A stretch of 10,519 nucleotides of DNA from an uncultured Alphaproteobacteria bacterium. GTDB lineage: Bacteria; Pseudomonadota; Alphaproteobacteria; Rs-D84. The notes beneath the pieces were generated by a model that saw only the letters and a list, made by a program, of their open reading frames with translations, was not told the DNA's origin and made no database searches. Positions 1 to 5,681 of this stretch are shown one piece after another. The stretch lies in the NCBI GenBank assembly GCA_947305255.1, contig CAMZDE010000031.1, positions 1 through 10,519 of the forward strand, given 5' to 3'. A program made the translations under genes and the position numbers. How positions within the stretch are numbered: position 1 is the stretch's first letter; each line of letters begins with the position of its first letter.

Positions 1-19
1 TCATTTTTAATCACTCTTC
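1..19 (-). other. Possible start of a further minus-strand gene (only the start codon is in the window)
   Basis: On the minus strand an ATG lies at 4-2, preceded nine bases upstream by GAAGAG (14-19), a weak Shine-Dalgarno-like stretch. It is 26 bases past the stop of the olsA-like gene, so a third gene of the ols operon could begin here. Only one codon is visible, so nothing can be said about the product, and chance is a fair alternative. Confidence 0.2.
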
Positions 20-29
20 GTTTTTATAA

Positions 30-839
30 TTATTTATTTTTCATATATTCTTTTGAAATTATTTCGTGCAGTTTATCTGCAATTTGTTTTCTGTCCATGC
101 CCAATAAATCGGGAACGGGCAATACATCAATTTCAACCAAGAAACCACCCAACATCATAACGTGAAAAACCTGCATAAACGCGCTGCGCTCAACTTTGCA
201 GAACGGGCCACAATCCATTTTTGCATTATCGAAATATGCGAAATGATTTGCCAAATCTTGGTCGCTGATTCTTGTTCCGTCGCGCAAACGATAATGAATA
301 ACCACAGGTTGCACTGTCACGCCAGTTTTTTCAATAACATCAAATAATGAACTTTTGAATTGTTTTACATATGCACCATTTGTAGATGTTCCTTCTGGAA
401 AAATGAACATAGGATAATCAACACGGTCTAATTCGTTTTTCACAGCATTCAGCGCATCCATCGCATGTGACGGACGACGATCGATAAATATAACACCGAA
501 TTTTTTTGCAATCCAACCAACCAACGGCCACGTGGAAATTTCTTTCTTGCCAAAGAAAGAGCCACCAAACGCCACCGGCATCGTGGCCAATTCAAATATA
601 GATATATGATTGCAAACGCAGAGCAGGGGCCGTTTTGTTGATAGTTTTCCATTGACCTTGAATTTAACGCCAGTTATAAAATTAAATTGGCACATGAAAA
701 ATCGCATATATTTTACAGACACCCGACCGCGCGGTATAAAGCACAAAACCACCGCATGAAATCCGACCAATGCCCACGCGAGCATAAACCAAATCCATGC
801 CCAGACAGTATTAAAAATATTTTGTTTGCGAATTTTCAT
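30..839 (-). CDS. olsA: 1-acyl-glycerol-3-phosphate/lyso-ornithine-lipid O-acyltransferase (PlsC family), likely OlsA
   Basis: A 269-residue PlsC-family acyltransferase. A hydrophobic segment at residues 11-35 should anchor it in the inner membrane. The four family blocks are present: NHISIFE at 77-83 (catalytic His78), GVIFIDRR at 115-122, FPEGTSTNG at 147-155 and VQPVVIHY at 176-183. Block I reads HX4E rather than the usual HX4D, a known variant in some acyltransferases. The gene begins 2 bp after the olsB-like gene. In the known ornithine-lipid pathway OlsB makes lyso-ornithine lipid and OlsA adds the second acyl chain. The sequence alone would also fit a phosphatidic-acid-forming PlsC; the neighbour is the reason for preferring OlsA. 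No separate promoter is visible, so it is probably co-transcribed with olsB. The length is normal for the family. Confidence 0.78.
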   Translation of the reverse strand: MKIRKQNIFNTVWAWIWFMLAWALVGFHAVVLCFIPRGRVSVKYMRFFMCQFNFITGVKFKVNGKLSTKRPLLCVCNHISIFELATMPVAFGGSFFGKKEISTWPLVGWIAKKFGVIFIDRRPSHAMDALNAVKNELDRVDYPMFIFPEGTSTNGAYVKQFKSSLFDVIEKTGVTVQPVVIHYRLRDGTRISDQDLANHFAYFDNAKMDCGPFCKVERSAFMQVFHVMMLGGFLVEIDVLPVPDLLGMDRKQIADKLHEIISKEYMKNK

Positions 840-841
840 TT

Positions 842-1804
842 TTATTCTTTGTCTTGGTTTGATTCTTCATCATCTTTGTCAATGTATTCGACATCGGCCG
901 CATCTTCGCGCATAAATAATTCAGCAAACGCACGTATTACCTTGGCGGTACCGGTGAACGGTGACATGGCTATTTTCCCCAGCATTGACAATGGGCCCAT
1001 TTTAACATCTAAATCATCGAAAGCATTTTCAGAACCGGTGAAATGTTTTTGATATGTTTTATCAATGTTTTTAGTTTGCACCAAAACAAATACATCGTAT
1101 GTGCCGAAACCTTTGTCAATAAATACACCACGACCAAACGTCGCCCCAAGGCGCAAATAGCCTTTAATCAGAGGTGTCATTTGTTTGCGCGCTTCCGCTT
1201 CGTCAATAAAGGCGCGCGGTAAAATGTTCATTTGTGTCATACCGGGGTTCACACCGGCGTCTAAGTTTTCTTTCAACACGGTTGCACGTAAATGCGACGG
1301 CGACAAACAGTTATAATATAAATACGACAATGCCTGAGCCGACGCGGCAGGATTTGTTCCAACGAACGACGGCACGCCGAATAAAATAGAAACCTTACGC
1401 TTTACCACGTATTCGCACAACCCCGCCCAAAGCAAGCGCATAACCAAACCGTTATCGCGGTATTCTTGTTTGACACAAGCGCGCGACATTTCAGCGATAT
1501 TGCCCTTTACTTTTTTTATTTTTGATAAATTAAATTCGCGTTCAGTATAAAAACCGCCCATCTTTTCAGCAGCATCGCGGTCGATAATACGATAGGTTCC
1601 AACAATTTTATTTTCGTGGAACACCGCCATATAATCAGCATAAGTATCATAAGAATCGTATTCTTCGCCCAAACTTTTTTGTTCTTCGGTTGCGGATGCG
1701 TTTTCTTCCAAACAAAAGACTTCATATCGCAATTGGCGAACCTGTTTGCGTTCTTCTTTGTTTCTGGTTAAACGAACCTCGTAATCACGAACCTTAATAG
1801 CCAT
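842..1804 (-). CDS. olsB: L-ornithine N-alpha-acyltransferase (OlsB-like, GNAT fold)
   Basis: A 320-residue protein that should transfer a 3-hydroxyacyl chain from acyl carrier protein to ornithine, the first step of ornithine-lipid synthesis. Family hallmarks are RQLRYEVFCLEE (23-34), IVGTYRIID (67-75), EMSRACVKQEYRDNG (105-119, acyl-donor-binding region), a segment near 140-151 ending FVGTNP, and PLIKGYLRLGA followed by DKGFGTYDVFVLV (211-242). An acidic, lysine-containing tail after about residue 295 is poorly conserved and looks disordered. The start is well supported: AAAGGAAA ends eight to nine bases before the ATG, and a good promoter lies 32-60 bp upstream. The olsA-like gene follows after 2 bp. 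Related N-acyl amino acid synthases share the fold, so the amino acid substrate is inferred from the neighbour. Confidence 0.85.
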   Translation of the reverse strand: MAIKVRDYEVRLTRNKEERKQVRQLRYEVFCLEENASATEEQKSLGEEYDSYDTYADYMAVFHENKIVGTYRIIDRDAAEKMGGFYTEREFNLSKIKKVKGNIAEMSRACVKQEYRDNGLVMRLLWAGLCEYVVKRKVSILFGVPSFVGTNPAASAQALSYLYYNCLSPSHLRATVLKENLDAGVNPGMTQMNILPRAFIDEAEARKQMTPLIKGYLRLGATFGRGVFIDKGFGTYDVFVLVQTKNIDKTYQKHFTGSENAFDDLDVKMGPLSMLGKIAMSPFTGTAKVIRAFAELFMREDAADVEYIDKDDEESNQDKE

Positions 1805-1835
1805 AATCTATTTCCTTTTGTAACAACATAGGGAA

Positions 1836-1864
1836 ATAGTACCAGAGAAAAAGAACATAAGCAA
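1836..1864 (-). promoter_or_regulatory. Promoter of olsB-olsA
   Basis: On the minus strand TTGCTT (1864-1859) is followed after 17 bases by TACTAT (1841-1836). TGG directly before the -10 makes it an extended -10. Transcription would start near 1829, about 25 bases before the olsB start codon. This is a sigma70-type reading from pattern alone. Confidence 0.65.
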
Positions 1865-1888
1865 TTTATTTTTTGCGCATTTGGTGGA

Positions 1889-1935
1889 AATACTTCTGCC
1901 CCGCTACCGAAGTGTCGCGTAGCGACGAAGGGGGT
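1889..1935. repeat. GC-rich hairpin in the olsB upstream gap
   Basis: Within AT-rich surroundings, GTCGC-GTA-GCGAC (1914-1926) forms a perfect 5-bp stem, and CCCC (about 1900-1903) can close around it with GGGGG (1930-1934). It looks like debris of, or an outer part of, the repeat cluster that starts 40 bp further on. No coding capacity or clear function is visible. Confidence 0.4.
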
Positions 1936-1972
1936 ATGTCTTTTTTGTTATTACACCCCAAAAAAGGGTATT

Positions 1973-2071
1973 GTCATTGCGAGAGTATTCAACCAACCCG
2001 TCTTTGCTTTTCGCAAAGCCGCGGCTACGCTACTGCGGAGACGGGTTGTTGAATACTCGTGGCAATCCAGT
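1973..2071 (+). repeat. Palindromic dispersed repeat, copy A
   Basis: It starts GTCATTGCGAG and ends GTGGCAATCCAGT. Inside, a long inverted repeat pairs 1983-2003 with 2039-2058 (arms with one unpaired base). The loop between them contains TTTGC-TTTTC-GCAAA and GCCGCGGC. The end sequences match copy B (which is on the other strand) and the left end matches copy C, while the hairpin interior is unrelated to theirs. This is the layout of a small non-coding palindromic element of REP or MITE type. Similar GTCATTGCGAG...CAATCCAG sequences are, as far as I recall, scattered through many bacterial genomes. It encodes nothing. Confidence 0.75.
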
Positions 2072-2083
2072 ATATCTTTATGT

Positions 2084-2136
2084 CGGTGCAACGCACCGTT
2101 CTTGTTTTTTGTTTAACAATTTGTCGGCTTCGCCGA
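2084..2136. repeat. Two short hairpins between repeat copies A and B
   Basis: CGGTGC-AAC-GCACCG (2084-2098) and TCGGC-TTC-GCCGA (2124-2136) are perfect small stem-loops in the AT-rich spacer joining copies A and B. They sit near the centre of the inverted pair and may belong to the same composite element. No other function is visible. Confidence 0.5.
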
Positions 2137-2148
2137 TGTTTTAATTTG

Positions 2149-2238
2149 ACTGGATTCCCACAGTCGTGTTTTTCACAACGCTATCGCTTTTGTGAGAAAA
2201 CACTCCTCGGAATGACATAGCCCTTTTTTGTGGTTTGT
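2149..2238 (-). repeat. Palindromic dispersed repeat, copy B, with shared flank
   Basis: Read on the minus strand it starts GTCATTCCGAG (2216-2206) and ends GGGAATCCAGT (2159-2149), the same end pattern as copy A but inverted relative to it. The core hairpin pairs 2166-2178 with 2190-2203 around an 11-base loop. Bases 2166-2202 are identical, 37 of 37, to 8801-8837 of copy C. The homology with C also covers the A-rich flank up to 2238, with one A fewer in this copy. The element lies 7 bp beyond the stop of the 178-residue secreted protein gene and could end or stabilise that transcript. Confidence 0.78.
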
Positions 2239-2244
2239 TTATTG

Positions 2245-2781
2245 CTATTGTGCGGTCACAAATGCAACCTGTTGTTTGGCGGTGTCATCATCCCACGTTG
2301 TGTATATTTCAACGCGTTTGTTGTTCATATTGTTTTTTACAGAGTCTAAACCAACCATTACAGCCTTTGCAGATATAAGATGAAGTTCTTTTGAGTCTTC
2401 TGTTTCTTCGTATCCTGTGGTGTTGGTATAAATGTTTAAAAATTCATCAGAATCCCAAACGTCTTCACTCATGTAGTCATCGAGAATACCATTATACAAC
2501 GCGTCTTGTTTTACTATCTCTAAACTATTTGTTGCTGCAATCATGTCGTTATATGCACCCTTAACATATGCAGTAGATGCAATATGTTCACCGTCGTCGC
2601 TATTTATTGTCGCTGTCATATATGGTCCGCTGTATTGTGATCTAACAATAGTCCCGTTTTTTTGAACTCTAACGGGGGCCGCAACAGGGCTGAATGTATA
2701 ATCTGAAAAATCTGCTGCTATTGCGGTTAACGGCAATGCAAGCATGATTGCAAGTGTTAATAGTGGTTTCGTTGTTCTCAT
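2245..2781 (-). CDS. Secreted protein of unknown function, same family as the 329-residue protein at 9272-10261
   Basis: A 178-residue protein with a clear signal peptide (basic start, hydrophobic residues 7-20, likely cleavage after AIAA at 20-23). I do not recognise a named domain. Near the N-terminus is HIASTAYVKGAYN (66-78) and near the C-terminus VEIYTTWDD (157-165). Both blocks recur in the larger protein at the right end of the window (IATTSYVAGAYN and IPVYTTWNN), with unrelated middles. The middle here is acidic (about 102-132). The first block recalls ATTAYV-type motifs of phage tail-fibre repeats, so an extended surface protein is a fair guess. GGAGAGG ends six bases before the ATG and fixes the start. 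Upstream is the structured RNA at 2801-3001, which may control its expression. Confidence 0.72.
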   Translation of the reverse strand: MRTTKPLLTLAIMLALPLTAIAADFSDYTFSPVAAPVRVQKNGTIVRSQYSGPYMTATINSDDGEHIASTAYVKGAYNDMIAATNSLEIVKQDALYNGILDDYMSEDVWDSDEFLNIYTNTTGYEETEDSKELHLISAKAVMVGLDSVKNNMNNKRVEIYTTWDDDTAKQQVAFVTAQ

Positions 2782-2800
2782 AGTTTCCTCTCCTTTGTTT

Positions 2801-2838
2801 TAACAACAAATAACCACCAGAATAAAATTCAGGTGGTT
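2801..2838 (-). terminator. Intrinsic terminator at the 3' end of the structured RNA
   Basis: On the minus strand AACCACC (2838-2832) pairs with GGTGGTT (2818-2812), and inside it GAAT pairs with ATTC around a three-base loop, with one T/T mismatch between the two stems. AUUUGUUGUU follows. The hairpin is strong and the U-tract moderate. It lies 20-57 bases before the start codon of the 178-residue protein, so it must be read through for that gene to be expressed from the 3008-3037 promoter. Confidence 0.65.
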
Positions 2839-2856
2839 GGAGGCTAGCAACAACTT

Positions 2857-2981
2857 TTAGCTTAAAATTGTGCCGCTTATTTTATCAAAAGATATTATTC
2901 GCGTGCCCTCCAACCGTAAAGTGTTGGAGTATTTTACGTCCATCAACAAGACGAAGCTAAAATCGGGTTGCTATACCCCAT
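2857..2981 (-). other. Two tiny overlapping reading frames inside the structured RNA (possible leader peptides)
   Basis: Frame 1 (2981-2943) begins with ATG eight bases after GGGAG and reads MGYSNPILASSC then stop. Frame 2 (2943-2857) begins at the TGATG overlap with that stop and encodes 28 residues starting MDVKYSN. The first has a good ribosome-binding site and the second would be translationally coupled. If translated, a ribosome would cover one strand of the long-range stem and the competing hairpins, which is how attenuators work. No amino acid is strongly enriched, and the compensating base pairs favour an RNA explanation, so translation is uncertain. Confidence 0.28.
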
Positions 2982-3007
2982 CAGCAGAACTCCCGCTGAC
3001 GAGAGAT

Positions 3008-3037
3008 ATTATATCATAAATTTTTGGGTAAAGACAA
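3008..3037 (-). promoter_or_regulatory. Strong extended -10 promoter of the structured RNA
   Basis: On the minus strand TTGTCT (3037-3032) is followed after 18 bases by a perfect TATAAT (3013-3008), preceded by TGA to give TGATATAAT. The predicted start is close to 3001, immediately before the first hairpin of the RNA. It lies just past the mltB stop codon (3047), so the RNA is separable from the mltB operon. Confidence 0.75.
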
Positions 3038-3046
3038 TAAAAAATT

Positions 3047-4099
3047 TTACTTCAATTTATCGGCTAATTCGGCAATCGCGATTGCGTACCATGATGAATT
3101 GTTCCATTTTTTTATGCGATAAAAATTAGGATAGGTTAAATATGCCTCTATCACGGGTTGCGGCGCAATTTCAATGTCTGAATCTTCTGTAATCGGTGTT
3201 TCAAACAAATCGCGTTTCGCAATTGATTTTGTATCGGCAACCAAACCCGCCACCATTTCCGATTGTGGTATCGGTGAACCGTCGGGATTTGTGACGCCTA
3301 AATCCGTCCATTCAATCAAAGTCTTTTTGACGTCGCCGTTTAACATAGCCCTATCGAAATCCGCAGGCAACACAACGCGTCGCACAATTTTTTCGTTTTT
3401 ATTCCACCCCAATTTATTCAAGTAATTGCCCGCGCTATGCATCGCGTCGCCAATACTGTTTATAATATCGATACGGCCGTCTTGGTTCCCGTCAACGCCA
3501 TATTGTGCCAATGTCGTCGGGATAAATTGGAAATGTCCCATTGCACCGGCCCAACTGCCGTGAATATCGGTTATGTGCAATTTATTTTTATCTGCGGTTT
3601 TCATCAAAGACAATAATTGTTTTGAAAAAAATTCGCTTCTGCGACCGTCATAAATCAAAGTGATGAAAGAATCAGTCAATTGATATCTGGATTTTACTTT
3701 GCCATAGTTTGATTCCATTCCCCAAAACGCCAAAATCACGTTGCGCGGCACACCGAATTTAGTTTCTACTTGATTTAACAATGTTGGATATTGTGATTTT
3801 TTTTGTTTGCCCATGGCAATTCTGTCATTGTTGACTGTGCGCGATAGATATTCGTTTAATGTTAATGTAAATTCTTTCTGGTTTTTATCAGATTTCACAA
3901 TCCCTGGGATAAATACTGGTCGTTTTAATGTTTCATCAATAACCGATTGGCTAATATTTTGTGCGGCGGCTTTGGTTCGAATGTCATTTAACACGAAATC
4001 CCAGCGATCCAAATCAAACGCACCAGTGTCCGCATGCGCAGAAAATATCGCCAAATTGCACAACAAAAAAATCTGAGCAAATATACCAGTCGTTTTCAT
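3047..4099 (-). CDS. mltB: Lytic murein transglycosylase, MltB type (GH103)
   Basis: A 350-residue exported enzyme that cleaves the MurNAc-GlcNAc bond of peptidoglycan to give 1,6-anhydro ends. A signal peptide ends near AHA (21-23) with no convincing lipobox, so a soluble periplasmic form is likelier than a lipoprotein. The catalytic segment FWGMESNYG (125-133) carries the acid Glu129. Other family blocks are GSWAGAMGHFQFIPTTL (181-197), YGVDGNQDGRID (200-211) and the C-terminal YLTYPNFYRIKKWNNSSWYA, typical of MltB. No peptidoglycan-binding domain follows, and the length is ordinary. It starts 22 bp after the beta-barrel gene with only a weak ribosome-binding site, so co-transcription and partial coupling are likely. 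Confidence 0.9.
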   Translation of the reverse strand: MKTTGIFAQIFLLCNLAIFSAHADTGAFDLDRWDFVLNDIRTKAAAQNISQSVIDETLKRPVFIPGIVKSDKNQKEFTLTLNEYLSRTVNNDRIAMGKQKKSQYPTLLNQVETKFGVPRNVILAFWGMESNYGKVKSRYQLTDSFITLIYDGRRSEFFSKQLLSLMKTADKNKLHITDIHGSWAGAMGHFQFIPTTLAQYGVDGNQDGRIDIINSIGDAMHSAGNYLNKLGWNKNEKIVRRVVLPADFDRAMLNGDVKKTLIEWTDLGVTNPDGSPIPQSEMVAGLVADTKSIAKRDLFETPITEDSDIEIAPQPVIEAYLTYPNFYRIKKWNNSSWYAIAIAELADKLK

Positions 4100-4121
4100 T
4101 GATAAATCGCCATATTTCTTA

Positions 4122-5585
4122 TTAGAAAGAATATTTCAACCCCAGATGCAAACCGAACGAACGCCATGTTGCCTCTTTCAAAGATTCAGAAACGTATTCG
4201 GTATATGGATCTTCGGTTACAATTATGTAATTTCCAGGGTTATCTTGGTCTTCGACAAAATAACTGGTTTCAGCGACGTACAATTCGCCTGGGATTTTTC
4301 CAATATGGAAATAATCCATGTCTGCCTTTAACGACACAGCCATTCTATCAGACACCTTATAATTGTATTCCATTTCTGCACTATACGCGATTGCACCGTT
4401 GGTGCCTTTGTCAATGAAACTGGGGCTTTGTTGCCAATCGTCACGGTTTGGCCAAATTCCTTCGGATGAATATTTTGGCATGCTGACTTGGACATAGAAA
4501 CGCAAACTATCGGCCAAAGTCATTTGTTTTTCTACTTCTAATCCCAGATAAAATCCAGACCATGTCGTATTATAAATATGTGTTGTTCCACCAACTTTGA
4601 TAACGCCGTCGCCACCAATTACAACGCATTCGCCGGCCTCTACACCCCATGGAACTGTTCCCAAATCAGAAGAATAATCCATCATCGCCAACACTGTTCC
4701 CAATCCACCTTCGGCAGTGGACGCTTGGACCAGTTTAATATCTTCGGGGCCCATACAGATTTGATATAAACCTTCATCGTCGCCGACAACTACGTTTTGC
4801 GGAATTGCGTAATAATTACCTTCTAAATCGCCGAAAACGTACGAATTTGTGTTGGTCATCAACGGCAGGTATACCCCCGGATTCGGATAGACATGATCAC
4901 TCATTTTCAGGTTGTGTTTGAACACTTCATACCCAATATGAGGCGTCAGTTTCCATCCGCTGATATTCCAGATATGATGCGCGCCGATACCCAATTTTAA
5001 CCGGTTTGTTTCACCAGATTGCGAACCAACCGATACAGTAAATATGCCGTCTAATGGGTATGCATAATCGTATGGTTCCAAATCGTAATCCATAGACAAT
5101 CCACCACCAGACATTTCGCCGCGTCTATAATCGCCATACGCCACCAATTCAAAACCGCGTACATCAAATATGTGACGTGCGCCAACGTTTATTTCGTTGA
5201 ACCACATGTCGTCCCATTCCAGCACTGAATTTACGCCAGTCGTGAATTCAAAATCAGCAAAACGCCGCGAATATCCTGCATAAATAGTTGTTTTGGCATC
5301 ATCATTCATGCCGGCAATACCGTTTTTCGTCATGGTTGCAGGAATTTGTTGAACCGGACGTGCAACCGGTACCTGATAAGAATAAGTTTGTGATGATAAT
5401 ATCTGTTTTTTCCCAGTATTACCAACATAACGGGTGTATCCTTGGTTTTGATAATTCCTATACGCTGCACGATTTGCAGTCGTCATCGTATTATTTTGAT
5501 AATACGACGGCACCCCTTCGTTAGACGCAAAACACGCCAAAGGGGCGATAAATCCGCATAAAACAGACCAAAATCTTGTTTTCAT
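4122..5585 (-). CDS. Outer-membrane beta-barrel protein of unknown specificity
   Basis: A 487-residue exported protein. The signal peptide is about residues 1-20 (MKTRFWSVLCGFIAPLACFA). A polar, Tyr/Asn/Gln-rich linker follows to about residue 90. The rest is alternating amphipathic strands rich in aromatic and glycine residues (for example TIYAGYSRRF, WKLTPHIGYEVF, GFYLGLEVEKQM), ending LGLHLGLKYSF. The terminal Phe after alternating hydrophobics is the usual signal for insertion by the BAM complex. Strand patterns recall omptin-like or porin-like barrels, but no catalytic set or pore motif is visible, so function is open. An in-frame ATG 36 bp upstream is possible, but AAAGGAAG directly before 5585 and the signal peptide favour this start. 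It is the first gene of a probable operon with mltB. Confidence 0.78.
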   Translation of the reverse strand: MKTRFWSVLCGFIAPLACFASNEGVPSYYQNNTMTTANRAAYRNYQNQGYTRYVGNTGKKQILSSQTYSYQVPVARPVQQIPATMTKNGIAGMNDDAKTTIYAGYSRRFADFEFTTGVNSVLEWDDMWFNEINVGARHIFDVRGFELVAYGDYRRGEMSGGGLSMDYDLEPYDYAYPLDGIFTVSVGSQSGETNRLKLGIGAHHIWNISGWKLTPHIGYEVFKHNLKMSDHVYPNPGVYLPLMTNTNSYVFGDLEGNYYAIPQNVVVGDDEGLYQICMGPEDIKLVQASTAEGGLGTVLAMMDYSSDLGTVPWGVEAGECVVIGGDGVIKVGGTTHIYNTTWSGFYLGLEVEKQMTLADSLRFYVQVSMPKYSSEGIWPNRDDWQQSPSFIDKGTNGAIAYSAEMEYNYKVSDRMAVSLKADMDYFHIGKIPGELYVAETSYFVEDQDNPGNYIIVTEDPYTEYVSESLKEATWRSFGLHLGLKYSF

Positions 5586-5604
5586 TTCTTCCTTTCTATG
5601 ACAC

Positions 5605-5613
5605 ATTATATCA
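5605..5613 (-). promoter_or_regulatory. Extended -10 promoter of the beta-barrel/mltB operon
   Basis: On the minus strand TGATATAAT (5613-5605) is identical to the -10 element of the structured RNA at 3008-3016. No good -35 is found at 16-18 bases, which an extended -10 can tolerate. Transcription would start near 5598, a very short leader before the start codon at 5585. Confidence 0.6.
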
Positions 5614-5646
5614 CAAATCAAGATTCAAAAAAAGCGTTTGTTTATA

Positions 5647-5674
5647 TTGATTTTAATTTTTTGTGATTTATTAT
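5647..5674 (+). promoter_or_regulatory. Promoter of hemW, positioned for a leaderless transcript
   Basis: TTGATT (5647-5652) is followed after 16 bases by TATTAT (5669-5674), or after 18 by TTATAC (5671-5676). The expected start point, about 7 bases past the -10, falls on or next to the hemW ATG at 5682. No Shine-Dalgarno sequence precedes that ATG. The promoter is divergent from, and separate from, the 5605-5613 promoter. Confidence 0.5.
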
Positions 5675-5681
5675 ACAAGAC

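Larger units (their letters stand above)
2801..3001 (-). ncRNA. Structured RNA leader or small RNA of unknown class, about 200 nt
   Basis: Transcript from a near-consensus promoter to an intrinsic terminator. Minus-strand structure, given in plus coordinates: a 5' hairpin UCAGC/GCUGA (near 2999-2980); a long-range stem UAGCAAC (2973-2967) with GUUGCUA (2851-2845); continuing inward as UUUUAGCUU (2962-2954) with AAGCUAAAA (2863-2855), 16 perfect pairs in all. Inside, CGUAAA/UUUACG (2938-2933 with 2920-2915) competes with CUCCAAC/GUUGGAG (2929-2923 with 2914-2908). GGUUGGAGG (2915-2907) is also perfectly complementary to CCUCCAACC (2843-2835), whose last four bases are the start of the terminator stem. 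This gives an antiterminator and terminator that exclude each other, as in riboswitches and attenuators. I do not recognise 6S, SRP, tmRNA, RNase P, T-box or a known riboswitch consensus. A free small RNA is the alternative. Confidence 0.6.

Noticed and set aside
687..1052. Plus-strand 121-residue frame across the olsA/olsB junction
   Set aside because: It is antisense to two well-supported genes, with low-complexity Ser-rich sequence and no promoter or ribosome-binding site.
1973..2217. CRISPR array
   Set aside because: There are only two inverted copies with no regular spacers, and the interiors are palindromes, not spacers.
2908..2938. H-type pseudoknot from the two interleaved stems
   Set aside because: The stems are perfectly complementary (6 and 7 bp), but no bases remain to span the first stem, so both cannot form fully at once. 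I treat them as alternatives.
2801..3001. T-box, tmRNA or SRP RNA reading of the structured RNA
   Set aside because: GGAGGGCACGCG faintly recalls the T-box sequence, but it is not in an antiterminator position and T-boxes are mainly Gram-positive. No tRNA-like T arm or tag reading frame supports tmRNA, and no GGAAG/AGCAG-type SRP core is present.
5523..5585. Lipoprotein signal in the beta-barrel protein (APLAC)
   Set aside because: The -3 position is Pro rather than Leu/Val/Ile, and the protein ends as a membrane barrel, so an ordinary signal peptide fits better.
5586..5621. Longer start of the beta-barrel protein at 5621
   Set aside because: It would overlap the -10 element and place 12 polar residues before the signal peptide; AAAGGAAG points to the ATG at 5585.
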